Shown: positions 23,401 through 35,956 of the stretch, piece by piece | Layout of the letters: every line of letters begins with the position of its first letter | How positions within the stretch are numbered: the first letter of the stretch is position 1 | Origin: Spirodela intermedia | Taxonomy: Eukaryota; Streptophyta; Magnoliopsida; Alismatales; Araceae | Length of the DNA stretch: 64,000 nt | Assembly: GCA_902729315.2 (NCBI GenBank) | Contig: LR746265.1 | Coordinates: forward strand, 937,501 to 1,001,500 | Reading direction: 5' to 3' | Notes under the pieces: generated by a model | The model's input: only the letters and a program-made list of their open reading frames with translations | Database searches by the model: none | What the model was told of the DNA's origin: nothing | Translations under genes and position numbers: made by a program

Positions 23401-26400
23401 TGTTAAATGATAAAAAGTAGTTTTTCATTAGTTAATGTGATTTTTTAGTTAATTACGTGATTTTCTGTAAATTTATATAATTATTATAATCATATTTTTA
23501 AGATAAATAAAGAAAAATAAAATAAAATAAAAAGATAGAAAAAGAGGTGGACCTATGGGTCAATCGGGCATGCAAATATGTCAAAAGCACAATTAATGAC
23601 TCAAGCAACTAAGAATGAACCAATAGAAGGCACGTGTGCATCACTCTCCTTTCACATCTGTAGTGGCTAATTAGGGGTAGGATAATGAGTGGTCATACAC
23701 ATGCAAGAAAGTGACTCATTGATTCCCAAATCTAGTAGTATTATATATTTGTCCCAAAATTTGTTGTATAACTGATGTGGGACTAAATTGCGGTCACAAC
23801 TTCTCTGAAATATTTTAATAATTTGTGTACCTTAAATATCTTTTATTTATCAAAAGGATGTAACCTAATGATGTCACTTTATAAAGGTATTTATATTTAC
23901 ATACTTATTTTAATCTCTCTCATACTAGTAGGCAGTTGATGAAGTTCAAATCTTACTAGAGCCAAAACTCATACTTTTTATCAAATTAAATCATAATTTT
24001 TTTGCATATCACTAATGAAAGATTGTTACCATAATTACTCAATCATCGACAAAAATCTCGTTAATACAATTCACATAATATCATTACTAAAATTGTTAAA
24101 TGACTCACAATAAAAAAATAGTGAATCTATTAAGTAAATCATCTATGATTAATCAATAAACAAGTCGTAGTCAAGAAGAAGACAATTTATTGGGAGACGA
24201 ATCACCACATTTTAAGAGCGTACTAGATCCAATGAAGAACTTCTTCCTATTATGCGAACTTGAGAATGAAGCTCTTAAGATATGCCTCACTTCCATCCAG
24301 CTCATCTCCATCATGACAATTGTCGAAGAGTCATAAAGTCATTATTTTTCTACTCCGCTAGGTGACAGTCAATATTTCATTGATCTTTAGACTTTGCAAA
24401 AAGATTTAGAGATTACACATGTCGTCCTTGTCTAAGAAGAACCTTTGAGATTGTGGACATTACATAGCAATCCTCTTGTGTACTTAAGATTCGAATGTAT
24501 TATTGATGCATCACCACTACAACACAAGAACTCTATTTTATTATTTTTTAACTAGTTTAACTTTCACCATCATTTTTTAGACTTTGAAAGAAGATCTAAT
24601 AAATACTCAAGTTGTCCATATTCAAAGAGAGTCTTTGAGGCCGTATATATCATTCAATGATCCTCCCAAACACACAAAATTCTGAAAATCACTATCGCAA
24701 GGCCGAAACTCTAACTTTGTTAATTTTAATTTAATTTTTACTTCATTCAGTGATAATTTATATGATGTTAAGTTTTAAAATTATTATTAAGTCCATTATT
24801 ATTTTTTTAGCTTTTATAGATCTTAATTTGATCAAATTAAATCATAATTACGTAAGAATCATCGAGTAAAACTCTATTTTCACTTGATTTATGTTCATTG
24901 GATATTAACATCATCTTGACGTTCGTATCCTTATTTCTCTTTTTCATAAAATTTAAATATAATTTATTTTTATTTATTAATCTAAATTTATATATATAAT
25001 ATTTTTTTGCAAAAGATTATGAAATATGACCTGATATTATATTACATCCATTTGATCAACCTAGAAAATTATCATTATTTGTAAAAACTTTTATTAAACT
25101 ATAATTGATATATTTTTAAAAGTACTTATAAATATCTAAAAATTGATATTTTCTAATTTTATAAATTTTAAATTTACATGATTTATTATACAACAACTCA
25201 GTCACAACATCTATTTACCAAATCCACAAGTTATTTTATGTTTTTAATACACATAATTTAAAGTAAGATTGAGTGTAAAATAAAGGAGCTAATCATGAAA
25301 AGAGAGTGGACGTTATGATGCTCATTAATGTTTGAGCAGCTGTAGATCTTTTAGATTTGCATAAAGCTTGGTGTTTTGCACTTTATAGTGCTTTAAGTTA
25401 GGATAGTTGAGAAAACCTTTTATGGGCCATGTATTGGTCTGAAATACATATAAAATGCATCCATAAACATTTTTAATTTTTTAAATATCTATGTTAGATT
25501 CTTCTCTAAACAAGTTTTATCGTGCTGATTTCAAACTCGTAGTTGTACAATATTTCGAATAAATATCATTTTAATTAGATGAGTTAGAAATATGGACCAT
25601 TTTGTCCTTGGATAAAATTCACACTTTATTAATTTTGTAAAACCTATAATAAATCAAATTCTTTATATTTTGATAATTTGATCACTTTTCATTGTCTTTT
25701 TCTTTAAATAGCCTTTTTTCAATTATTTTTAAGATAGAAATGATTTCATTCAACATCTCTCAAAAATTATGGCAATTACACTCATTTATTTATAAGACAT
25801 TTCACTCATTTATCATATCATAAACTGATCATTCATTTACCTCTAACTGAGCTTTTTCAACATCATCACGAACATTACATAATACTATTTTTGTGCCTAA
25901 AACTAACCTAAACTATGACTAAATTATTGTCCACACATAACACCCTTACAAAGGCCTCATCATCTCTTACCTCCGCTATTACTATAACTAATACTACTAC
26001 CACTACATTTGTTCTTAGTTCAAGAATTCTACCTTTTTTGCAGTGACTGCCACCTTTATCTTGATCATTATTACCAAATTTCATCAGATCTCCGATTAAA
26101 TGGGATGGGCTTGACTTAAGATGGTGGTTAAGAAGTGCATGGCTCAATGATGCTATGGAAACCTATCAGCTTAAAGAGACTTGTAAATGTGCGGTTGGGG
26201 ACGTCCTAAGAATCTTACCTACCTTGGCAACGGATCTCGCATGAGTCGGGCCGGTTTCACAGAGATGATACACATTTTGATCTCCCAATAATGCCCTTCT
26301 ATAGTGCTTGCTGGAATGTAAATTTCTTTACGGGCATATAAAGTTCATTGGCTCAACATGCGAAAATGGAGAGGGCATTTTGGGTACCTCGGAGTTGGCG

Positions 26401-26568
26401 TATTCCCGGCTCCAACCCTCTCGTCTGTACCAGAACACCCAGCCTATCATCGTCTCGTCATCAATTTCCAGCACAAAACGTTCCCATTTCACCCCTACCT
26501 CGCTGACCTGGTAAAACCCTCGGAGGGCGGCGGCGGCGGCGGCGGCGGCGGCGAGAGGGTGGCGCGAA
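20496..26568. other. Long AT-rich spacer, no gene seen
   Basis: The first 300 bases are probably the 3' UTR of the UGT. From about 21.1 to 26.2 kb the DNA is strongly AT-rich and frame stops are dense on both strands. A diverged internal duplication lies at 24.39-24.68 kb. It is probably decayed transposon sequence, but I recognise no coding motif. From about 26.3 kb the sequence becomes the GATA gene leader, with a GGC trinucleotide run at 26525-26553. Confidence 0.5.
24385..24680. repeat. Diverged direct duplication of about 100 bp
   Basis: About 24386-24490 and 24575-24680 share the order TTTAGACTTTG, AAGATYTA, a YGTC element, AAGA.. .CTTTGAG, and CAATGATCCTC / CAATCCTC. They are clearly related but substantially diverged. 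The origin is unknown. Confidence 0.5.
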
Positions 26569-27461
26569 ATGGAGGACGAGGCTCTGGGGGGCGGCGCCCT
26601 CATGGACGAGCTTCTCCGGGACTTCTCCGGCGACAGCCCACCGCCGCCGCCGCCGCCGGCGGAGGCCCCCCCCCGGCGGCGGAGCCATGGGAGCCCCTCC
26701 TCCGCCGCCGGGACCGGCACCACCATAGTGCACCCCTCCCTCCTCGATGGTCCGGTATCGGGGTCGGCTCTCCAGACCTTCCCCGTTAAGTACCGATACC
26801 GCCTCCGAGGAGGATTAAAACCATCTTCATCCTCTTCTTCTTGTTCTTGTTCTTGTTCTTCTACTTCTATTTTGATGGCGAGAACCCGTTTCTGGGTCCT
26901 TGCTTATCTTCTCTTCTTCCGCCGCCGCAGGCATTCGTGGAGGAAGACCTGGAGTGGCTATCGAACAAGGACGCCTTCCCCAGCCTAGACACCTTCCTCT
27001 CCGTCCCCCACAGGCCCTCGCCGCCGGCCCCGGCCGGCGCCAAGCGGCCCAGCCCCGTCTCCGTACTCGACGGGGCGCCGCCGCCACCGCCACCGTCGGC
27101 GCTGGCTCTGCAATGGGCCGCGGGGCGGGAGAGGAGCAGGGGCCACCAGCGCCGGCGGCGTGACCTGCGCGCCCTCCGCGGCAAGTCCCCCGAGCAGGCG
27201 GCGCACGCGTCGCGCGAGAAGAGGCGGTGCTGGCACTGCGCGACGGAGGAGACGCCGCAGTGGCGGGCGGGGCCCGAGGGGCCAAAAACCCTGTGCAACG
27301 CCTGCGGTGTGCGCTACAAGTCCGGCCGCCTCGTGCCGGAGTACCGCCCGGCCAGCAGCCCCACCTTCTCCAGCGAACTCCATTCCAACTCCCACCGCAG
27401 GATCATGGAGATGCGACGGAGGAACCTCGAGGAGCTGGGGACGGCGGCCAAGCAGGGCTAG
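26569..27461 (+). CDS. GATA-type zinc-finger transcription factor (two exons)
   Basis: Exons 26569-26784 and 26931-27461 join in phase 0 to give 248 residues. The intron is 146 bp (GTTAAG ... CCGCAG). Exon 1 encodes an acidic start, [20 protein letters not shown], and a Pro-rich stretch. Exon 2 opens with [17 protein letters not shown], the conserved block of plant class I GATA factors. The single finger C-X2-C-X18-C-X2-C is [20 protein letters not shown] followed by TLCNAC, about 50 residues before the [15 protein letters not shown] tail, where [10 protein letters not shown] is the expected basic extension. The C-terminus has HRRIMEMRR, also usual. Such proteins bind WGATAR in light, nitrogen or developmental control. 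A GGC repeat lies in the leader. The donor is non-ideal (CCCC/GTTAAG), so the exact first junction is less sure. Confidence 0.88.
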
Positions 27462-30400
27462 CCCCCCATTCTTCCTCCTTTCCTCCCTCCCGGAATTCTT
27501 TTCAGAAGTAGGAATTTTTGTTAGAACTTCTTCCTCTAGGAAATGGATATGTGCTTGTGCTCTTCTTTCTTGTAAAGTCTGCTTCTTGGCTGAGCAAAGG
27601 CTGTGGCATATCTTGAATCCACCCACTGATTGACCCAAGAAACTATCAAACGACTTCTCTCTCCTGGCGTGGTCAAAGGCGTGCCGAGGAGTCTCTGGGC
27701 CTGAACCATGAGAATGAGAGGCGTCTACAAGAATCAGAGGCTAGGCATGCTGCGACCAATCAGTGGGAAGAAAGAGGCGAGGGTTCTTGCCTTGATCTTG
27801 GGAAGAAAGATGGAAGGAAGGCTGATGTCCCCCTGCAGAGTTGAGCTCATGCAGAGAGATCATATCCAAGGCTTTGAGTCTGTTAATATCAGAAGATGTC
27901 ATTTTTTAAAAACTCATGAAATAAAGTTGTAATCGGGAATATAAATGGTTCGATCAGGCAACTGTTCTGCCCTAATGCTATCCAAGGGATACACTCAATA
28001 CAAATCAGACTGAACGTTGGTCACTATTCAAAGCACAATTTCATGATACACACTGCAGGTATTATAGGCAAAGAAAAGAACTGTCAGCTTGGCGAAGAGG
28101 AGAGGCTATCTGTTTATGTACTGATAGGATTCGAACTAAAAGTGAGAAGTAGAATGAGAAATTCGTCGTAGATCATTCATTTTGCATCTAATGAATAAAA
28201 AAAATTGACAAACAGAAGATTCAGGGAAGAAGATTTTTGATCAAACAGAAGACTTTTTAAAAAAATAGGATAGGTTCCAGTTTGTTCTTAAGGTGGAGCG
28301 TTTGAGCTAAAAGCCACTTTCAGGACTCATGATGTAACAACGTAGCCATGCCGGATCTACCCTGTCTGAAATGGACCACAGACGATTGCAGTTCCTACGC
28401 TGGACTCTTGAACTACTTTTAGCTCTCTCTCTTTATTCTTCCATGTCGTTCTAGGTCATTATTTATAATCTGAAATCAATCTGAGAATCTTCATTTTCAC
28501 TATTCAATGGTCTTGAATTTCCCTCAATTTGAACTCGGAAGAATTGTGAATCATGATAACGAGTAAGGTCTCTAACGCTTTCCATATTCTGCTGTCATTT
28601 TCAACAAAAGTGGCCCATTCAAGGAAAATATTTCAAGGATTTCGAAGACTGTCACTTCACGAATCATTGTTATCAGCATGAAACACTATCAATGGTAAGC
28701 AGGGTAAAACGGAAATGGAACCACTATACCTATGTTATCAGCATCCCCCCTTCAAACATGCACGCCAAAAAAAAATTCACTGCCCAAATCTGACTCTTTG
28801 TACATTACCATAAATTAATCCTTCAGCTAAACTGCAAAATGACATTCAAACAGTAGGCATAGAAAAAAAAGGAATCAATAAAGTTAAATCCACATTCGGT
28901 CCAGTTTAGCTTTCTTCACTATCAAGATATCGGTAATTAAATTAGTGGAAATAACAAAATAATGTGTTTTTTGGGCAATTGTATAAAATAAAGGCTTTGG
29001 AATTTACTCAAAGGTAGTTAGAGTATTCTAAAAATTATGTGCTTAACACCTCCATAGATCATTTTTCAGGATACTTTCAGCAGGTTTCGTTATTATGATG
29101 GACAGAATCAGGATCAGACAACACTCGGATGTAGTCAAGAAATTACAACGAAAAAGACCACATCAGTCAAAATAAGTTTTTAAATTTTGAAAAGCATCGT
29201 ATTTTTTAATATAAGAGGATGCAACAACAAGGTACGTTTTCGTACTGTCTCTTCGTAGTACCAAATGCATACCCGACTACAGGAGAGAAAAGAAGGTGAG
29301 CCGCAGGCAATGAATGGTAGTAGGCAGCTCTGGTCGGTTTTAGGCGGTAAAAAAAAAAATTCCCCATAGTTTGTCCTTTTGTTTTTGATACCGCTGCCAT
29401 ATCCTTCTTCCTCATTCTACCTCAAGCAGGGGCACCCAGTAGCCTCATCTTATGGCTCTTGTTCATTATCTCCTCGAGCTATTTTTGGATAGACGACTGG
29501 TGTGATCAAGATCGGCCTGGTCGTAAATCTGTCAATGTCAATGGGACTAGCAGACTTCTGGGGATTTATTTCTTTATTTTATTGCGGAGAAGGTGGGTGG
29601 AGGGGAGGATGAAAATGCAGATCCCGCAAATAGAGGGCTTTAGTCAAATATCAACTTCTATTCCTTGGCATTAAGCTCGAATCTAGTCACATGGCATCAA
29701 GGTTCCCAATAACCGGGCAACAAGAATATTAGATAATAACTGATGGAGTTCCGTGATGTGAGCAGGAGAGGAAGGAGGCTAGATCCTTGTTAGTGGCTGG
29801 TAGCCATTGACTCTCTTGCGCATTAAGACTCACTATACACCAAATGGAAGTGACAACAAAACTTGGGATGATGACAGAAGCATAGGAAGTTGGGAGCAGA
29901 ATTCCTTTTCTTCAAGTACCGGGGATTTCAGCACTGGACTGGCATTTAAGAGAACGGAGTGATTCACTGGTACGGTGGTTTATGGTACGAAAGTCAAACA
30001 TGCTAGAGCATTTTATTAGAAAATGTGGGGAGAGAAGAACTAGACCTTGAAGAAGGACCAATGTTACACGTGCCAGCACTGAGTGGTAGCAAATAAGCAT
30101 GCAGCAAAAACCCAAAAAAAACATTGATTCTAGACCTGAATCCCACATGTCTTTAGGAATCCTCAGGTACCAATGGAAAGATAATAGCAGAATTGTGCAC
30201 AGAAGCAGACGAGATCATTTGAAGCACCAAAATTTCAAAAACATGCCGCATTTACAGCCATGGAAAATAATCTTATTATTTTTGCGCCCCCAACACTCTA
30301 CCCATATTTAATCAAACAATCGCTAATATCGTACTCAACTGAATCATTGGAAGCATCGTTTATCAAAACTGTAATCTTAGAAAAAGTATATTCACGAACT

Positions 30401-31240
30401 TTCCGAGAGTTATAGCCACTTGAAGGAAAAATTCGTGGGAAATCGTCTTCACAACATCAGAGATGACTAGATCTGATAATCCAAAGACCTCAAAGATATG
30501 TGAATCTGCCCTATCCTACTTTAACGTGGGAAAATAGTGGGGTAAGGAAGGGATAACGGAGACGAGAAATTGGGATGCGAGGCGAATCGGAAGGGATAAG
30601 ATGATACGGAATTCTGAGACGACTACCACCGGAGTAGAGACAGTGAGATGCAATGCGAATCGGTTGAAACAGAAGATGAGATTCTACAATGAGAAAAAGA
30701 AGACTACCACCGGTGACGAGACAGTTGGGCGATGGGACGAATCGGATGGCGGGAAGATGAGACGGTGTTGACAGAAGATAACCACCACCGCAGAGGCAGA
30801 AGATCTTCCCGGGGAGGACGTGGCCAATCCTTCATGATTCAGGCAGGAGAGATCACAGACAATGAGAATAGAGAAGAAACCCAACCTGGCCGCTGCTCCC
30901 AGAAGAACACAATCTGCCGCCGGAATCCACCGGCGGCGCCGCCGGCCCCGCTGCGCCGGGAGATCTGCGTCGGAGGACGGGTGGGTGGGTGGGGGGCTCC
31001 GCTCTCGGTGGCGGGAGAGACACTGGAAGTTCCTCTCTACAATATACACGTAGTTTTTTTTTTTCTTAAACAGACATGTTAACAGTTACGGATCTTTTAA
31101 CGGATATATCCGTACCTCGTTGGATCCTTGTCGATTTTAGTTGGAACCACGCATCCGCGTCGATATTAGCTTCTGCGGCAGAGGGGGAGATCTCTGTCGA
31201 CGGCGCCACCACCGCGCCGCCCACTTTGGCTACCGGAGGG
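27462..31240. other. Intergenic region between the GATA and DHHC genes
   Basis: The first ~200 bases are likely GATA 3' UTR. The rest is mixed AT-rich DNA. Short open frames at 27.7, 29.2, 29.9 and 30.7-31.0 kb match nothing I know. A degenerate tandem repeat lies at 30.62-30.81 kb, and the final GC-rich part (30.9-31.24 kb) is probably the promoter and leader of the DHHC gene. Confidence 0.45.
30620..30810. repeat. Degenerate ~85-bp tandem repeat, two to three copies
   Basis: GACTACCACCGG, followed within about 15 bp by GAGACAGT and then GAATCGG, appears at about 30622 and again at about 30708. A third partial start (ACCACCACCGCAG) appears at about 30780. It lies a few hundred bases upstream of the DHHC gene. 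Confidence 0.55.
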
Positions 31241-34200
31241 ATGATTGGGTTCAGATCGCATGTTCATGGCGACTGGAAGTTGCGATGGGAGCTTGTGATC
31301 CGTCTCTTAATCTCCTGTTTCTTGGCCCTACAGTCCCAATTGGCTCTGGTCGCTGTACCCCGTTATCTCTCCTTCTTGCCTCTCCTCGCCATGCTCCCCA
31401 TCTCAGGTTCTTCTTTTCTCCATTTCTCTGGTATTCGTTGTATTCTCTCATCTTTCAGAGAAGATGACCGCTGGTATGCTCTTTCTACCGTCTCTCTGCG
31501 GGCTGGCTCGGGCACGGCAGGTGTGGTCATGATGGCGACACTGGGTTTAGGCCGATGCTGCCGGGGTCTCTTCGGCATCTCCGCCTATGCTCCGGCTTTG
31601 GTTCTCTTCCATACACTCTTTCTTTGGGGAGCTTACATTTCCGTGATTCGAGAAGGTCTCTTTCCCTTCTGACATCTTCATGATTTTCCCAGCGTTATGT
31701 CGTGATAATTTTTCTTATTTTAATGAGAAAAAAACTTCCTCGTTTGGAGCATGAGCTACCGCTAGACTTATACAACCCTTCTATTGACACTCATTGGGTT
31801 TCTTTGGTCTTCAAGAGTGTGATCAAGGAACTGATTTTCCTTCTATCGCCTGTAAAACCAGAGAGAGTTTATAAAAAGTTGTTCTCTTCAAAATTATAAT
31901 GTTTATTAGTTTTTTTTGCGGGGCGTAACACGACTAGTTTCTTCAAAATGGCAATTTTATCGGATTATCTTTTCTCTGATATACCATTACTAATTCGGTT
32001 TTTCCCCCTCTTCTGCAGCCGTTCCATCTTTACTTGATGCAGCAATGAATGTTCAGTGTCCATTGCTAATGTTCGGTTTGTACAGGTGTGATATCTTGGC
32101 ACAGCTTATCTTGTTATCCATGATAGATATTGATAAACACGCGAGATTTCCTTGCAGAAAAATGACTAACTGTTGAATGCGTTGATGACCTTCCAGTTAA
32201 TTCTCTGTTTCTTTTGAGATGGCTTGCGGATGATAATTAACATTTAGGATTATGTTTATTAAAACAGAGTTATGCTTTGTAATTGTGTTCATGGTAATCT
32301 TATTACTTGTTGTATTCAAAGATGAGACCCACTCTCAGAATTCATACAGAAATATTTCAGTTTAAGGAACCTGATTCTTTTTCACGAATGTAACGAGAAA
32401 AATATTGCACGAAACTGTGGGCATTTCATGAATTGAATCAGCTCTGGCTAGGGGAAACCATTGCTGCCTATCATTGAATCTATTAATTTCAATAGTGTCC
32501 TTTCACATTGCTCCCACTCTCAGTTTTCAGAGAAGTTGAAATATTTAGTAGGCATGTGCTATTCCCAGAGTGCCTACTCATCGAAGTACTCGTTGTTTCA
32601 CTACACTATACTTCTAGGAATGTTCTTCTCGTAATTCCCCTTTTTATTTATTTACTTGTTTTTTCTCAATGGTGGTGTCCGTTCAATGGCTTTATCTGGA
32701 AACAAAATAACTTTAACGTTGTGCATTTAACTAAATGAAATAAAATTTAAAAATGTGATGTATGTATTCTGATTTTTCTTCTACGTTTGCATCTTAGCAG
32801 AATTATTTTTAGTGATCCCGGAGTGGTTACAGATGATTATTCGAACCCTGAAGTGCTTCCTCTATGTTCCTATTCTGAATCCAAACTCCAGTCTAAGGTT
32901 TGCTGTGACAACTCCCTACTATTGGTTATTTAAATCTTTTCAATTAAAAACTGAGTACATAGCGGTTTCTATTCGTAACGCCATTTGACAATTTCTGCAG
33001 ACACTTATGGCACGTTTTTTTATTGTTCTAAAGTGGTTTTCTTTAGAGTCTTTTTTTTTTCCTTTTATTGCTGTTTTACCTGTTTCAAAAGGTTGCATTT
33101 TCCAAACTTTCATTGACCAGAAAGAATAGGTGCAGGTTGCTGAAACTTGGATAAATCATTTATGCTCTCTTAATGCAGGAAAAAAATACGCAGTGCACTG
33201 AAAGTTGGACTCATATTTCACGAAGATATATAAAGAAAAAGAATTAATCCTATTGATTTGTGAGAAATCCCAGTCTCGGCATCACAACAATTAAGGCCAA
33301 AATAACGGGGGATCAATTTTCCTATTGTCGTATAGAGAATCAAAAGGGTTCATATAATTTTCGTGTACATTTGGGAGTTTATATATGTATTCTAATTTTT
33401 CTATTCCCTTTCATAATGTTTCTTCCCCGCATATTTTCTCCCCTAATTTTTCCTCGTTTTCTGTCTTCTTTTCTATTTTCTCCCTTTCTCTTCAATTTTT
33501 CTTTCCATTTTTTTACTCCCTAACGATTTTTTCTTCATAGTTTCCTTCCATTATCGTCCCATTTTCCCATATGTTCTTGACTTATTATCTCATGACCTTG
33601 TGGCTTAGTGGGACTTAGATTATCCTCTTTGGCAGGGTTCATTTCCTCTCACGAGAGTAAGATACTGTAGAATCTGTAGCGCCAATGTATTAGGATTCGA
33701 CCACCACTGTCCTGCTTTTGGGAACTGCATAGGTAAGCCTATGGTGGTCTCTCCTGTGCATTTATCGACCCTATCCATGATTTTCTGTTCATAATATAGG
33801 TGTCATTCTGATCTTTTCTCAGGTCAGAAGAACCATCGGCTATTTATGGCTCTTCTTGTTGGGTTTATCATCTCAGAGGCATCTTATGCATTTTGTTCAA
33901 TGCATTGTAAGGACTTGTCATAGTTTTTTTTTAAAAAAAATTATCTACTCTTTCTTTATTTATCCTTCAGTTTGTGCTGTTTTTCAATGTGATAAAGACT
34001 CGTTTTTGAGCCACCTGTGACTCCTTCCCAAGATCCAATGAGATTTCAGTTCTCAATGTTATGAATGTCACAAGAACATTGATGGAAGGTAGGGAGTAGT
34101 AAACTGTCTAGTAGAGTTTATGGGATATCAGATTCACAAACCAAATCGCAGTAACTGGATACCATATTTAGAATCACATGTTTCTTTACAGTAACAGGTA

Positions 34201-35908
34201 GGGAACCATGGGCAATATAAGTGGAGCATGTGAAGCCCAAGGGCATCCATTGGTTCTGAGACCTCTTCAAGATAGTGGGTCGTTTATTTGGTATTCAATA
34301 TGGGACTATTCTTAGCAATGTTCATCATATCTTATTTTATAACTTTTATACTTGCTTAATGATGTGATAGATTCATTCTCTAAAAGCTGGATCCTCCATG
34401 TTATCAGGTCGTCTAACTCAAGTAAATCACATACTTCCTTGTTGGGTAGTAAATACTAGGCTATTCTCAACAATGTCTAGAAAAAAATTGACATAGTTTT
34501 GGAATTTTATGTGTTTTGAGACACATTCTAGATTCGTTCCTGAAAATTCGAATGATCCTCCCTATTATGTGCATAAATAATAATGATCTAAGATTCAAAA
34601 AATATTTTTGACCTTTTAAAAAAAATTCAAAGTATTTTTATTTTTATTTTCAATTGCAGTTATCTCCGATTCCCAGAACAAGATCAGACTGAAGGTACGT
34701 ATCCTTCCTCTCAATACATCCATGCCTTAACAATATATCACGACGTCAGATCAGTACTGTCTGTATCAGATTGTGATGCACCAGCAACAACTTGTAGAAA
34801 CACCCAAAAAATATGATTACCATAATTATTGGTTTTGTTTGATCTTTATTTTTTTTGGCCGTTTAGTTTCTACGGCTCCTCATTTTCTTGTTGCTTGGAA
34901 TCTGTGTTAACTGTGAAGTCAAATGAACGCTGATTCTCTTTCTCTCCAAGAAAGATATACCTCTGGGCGTGAAACGATTCGAAAGAATACAAAATCGCAG
35001 CAAGAAGAAAGAAAGAAAATCCTATGAAAACACGGATTTCTATTTCTCAATGATATCCTACGATGGAGACAATTGGTTGAATCCCACGAAGCCCATTTCA
35101 TGGAAGTTCAGAAAACAATTAATTCCATTTTTTGTAATAATTGGGTCCCAGCATTAGCACTGTTCTCTCATCAAGCTTTCTTTTTCTCTCAGTGGATTTT
35201 TTATGCCACGAGCTGGATCATCTTCAGCGGTGGACGTATTTCCTCAGTTTTTTCTGTTCTTCCCGCAGAGCAATCTCCCCGGGGACTTGGTAGTCAGCAC
35301 CTTGCTTTTCTCCCTCCTTCAGATCTTTTGGCAGGTACCTCAACATCAGATGATATTTCCTTTCAACTGGGTTCCAAAAATTGCATTTTTTTTATTTTTT
35401 TGGGTAACGCGCCTTCTGTTCTTCACCACTCGAAAGCTCAGATTTTTTGTTATTATTATTTTAAAATTATTCCTTTTCTGAATCCCCTCTGGAACATCTC
35501 TGATGGGTTGGCCTGTAATTTTTTGGGTAGGTGATATTCCTGACGTGGCATATCTACTGCATCTGCTTCAACATCAGAACCGACGAGTGGGTGAGTAAGA
35601 ATGGGTCTGCACTGTGATTTTCCAGAAAGATTATGGAGTTCCATCTGATCTTAATGAACATGTTCATTCAGATCAACTGGAGAAAGTACCCAGAGTTCCA
35701 CGTGGATTCCCGGTGCCAACCAGGTGATATGCTCATATCTCCATCGCTTCTCTCTCATGAACTGCGATCAGGATTCGCTTCTGAGTTTTCCTGGTTCTTG
35801 GTAGGGCCACAAGCATCGGACCTCGAGTACCGGAATCCGTACGACAATGGCGTCGTCTGCAACATACAGGAATTTCTGAGGCCGAAGGCCCCTACAAGCT
35901 CGAATTGA
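31241..35908 (+). CDS. DHHC-type protein S-acyltransferase, divergent short-CRD form (ten exons)
   Basis: My exon model is 31241-31655, 32019-32085, 32801-32897, 33636-33732, 33823-33906, 34660-34694, 35269-35334, 35531-35590, 35672-35723 and 35805-35908. All introns are GT-AG and phases match throughout, giving 358 residues. Such enzymes palmitoylate cysteines of membrane proteins. Two or more hydrophobic segments lie in exon 1 ([20 protein letters not shown], and the [16 protein letters not shown] region). [18 protein letters not shown] follows, then the catalytic block [20 protein letters not shown] and [12 protein letters not shown] (DHHC at about 215-218). Later exons carry a TM ([17 protein letters not shown]), [20 protein letters not shown] and [12 protein letters not shown]. 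The cysteine-rich domain is short and lacks the first zinc-ligand half of canonical DHHC-CRDs. An in-frame ATG at 31076 would add 55 residues. I chose 31241 because it is nearer to the first TM. Sites of exon 7 and the last intron are the least certain. Confidence 0.75.
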
Positions 35909-35956
35909 GAGTGCCGTCATGGCTATGGAGTTGGAGGGAGATCAACGGAGGGGCGG

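Noticed and set aside
31407-31460. Possible ~54-bp intron in DHHC exon 1 (CAG/GTTCTT ... TTTCAG)
   Set aside because: It is shorter than normal plant introns, and the frame is open through it.
34919-35268. Possible extra DHHC exon around 34960-35160
   Set aside because: Frames here are Lys/Arg- or stop-rich and match nothing. Exons 6 and 7 join in phase without it and give a continuous family-like sequence.
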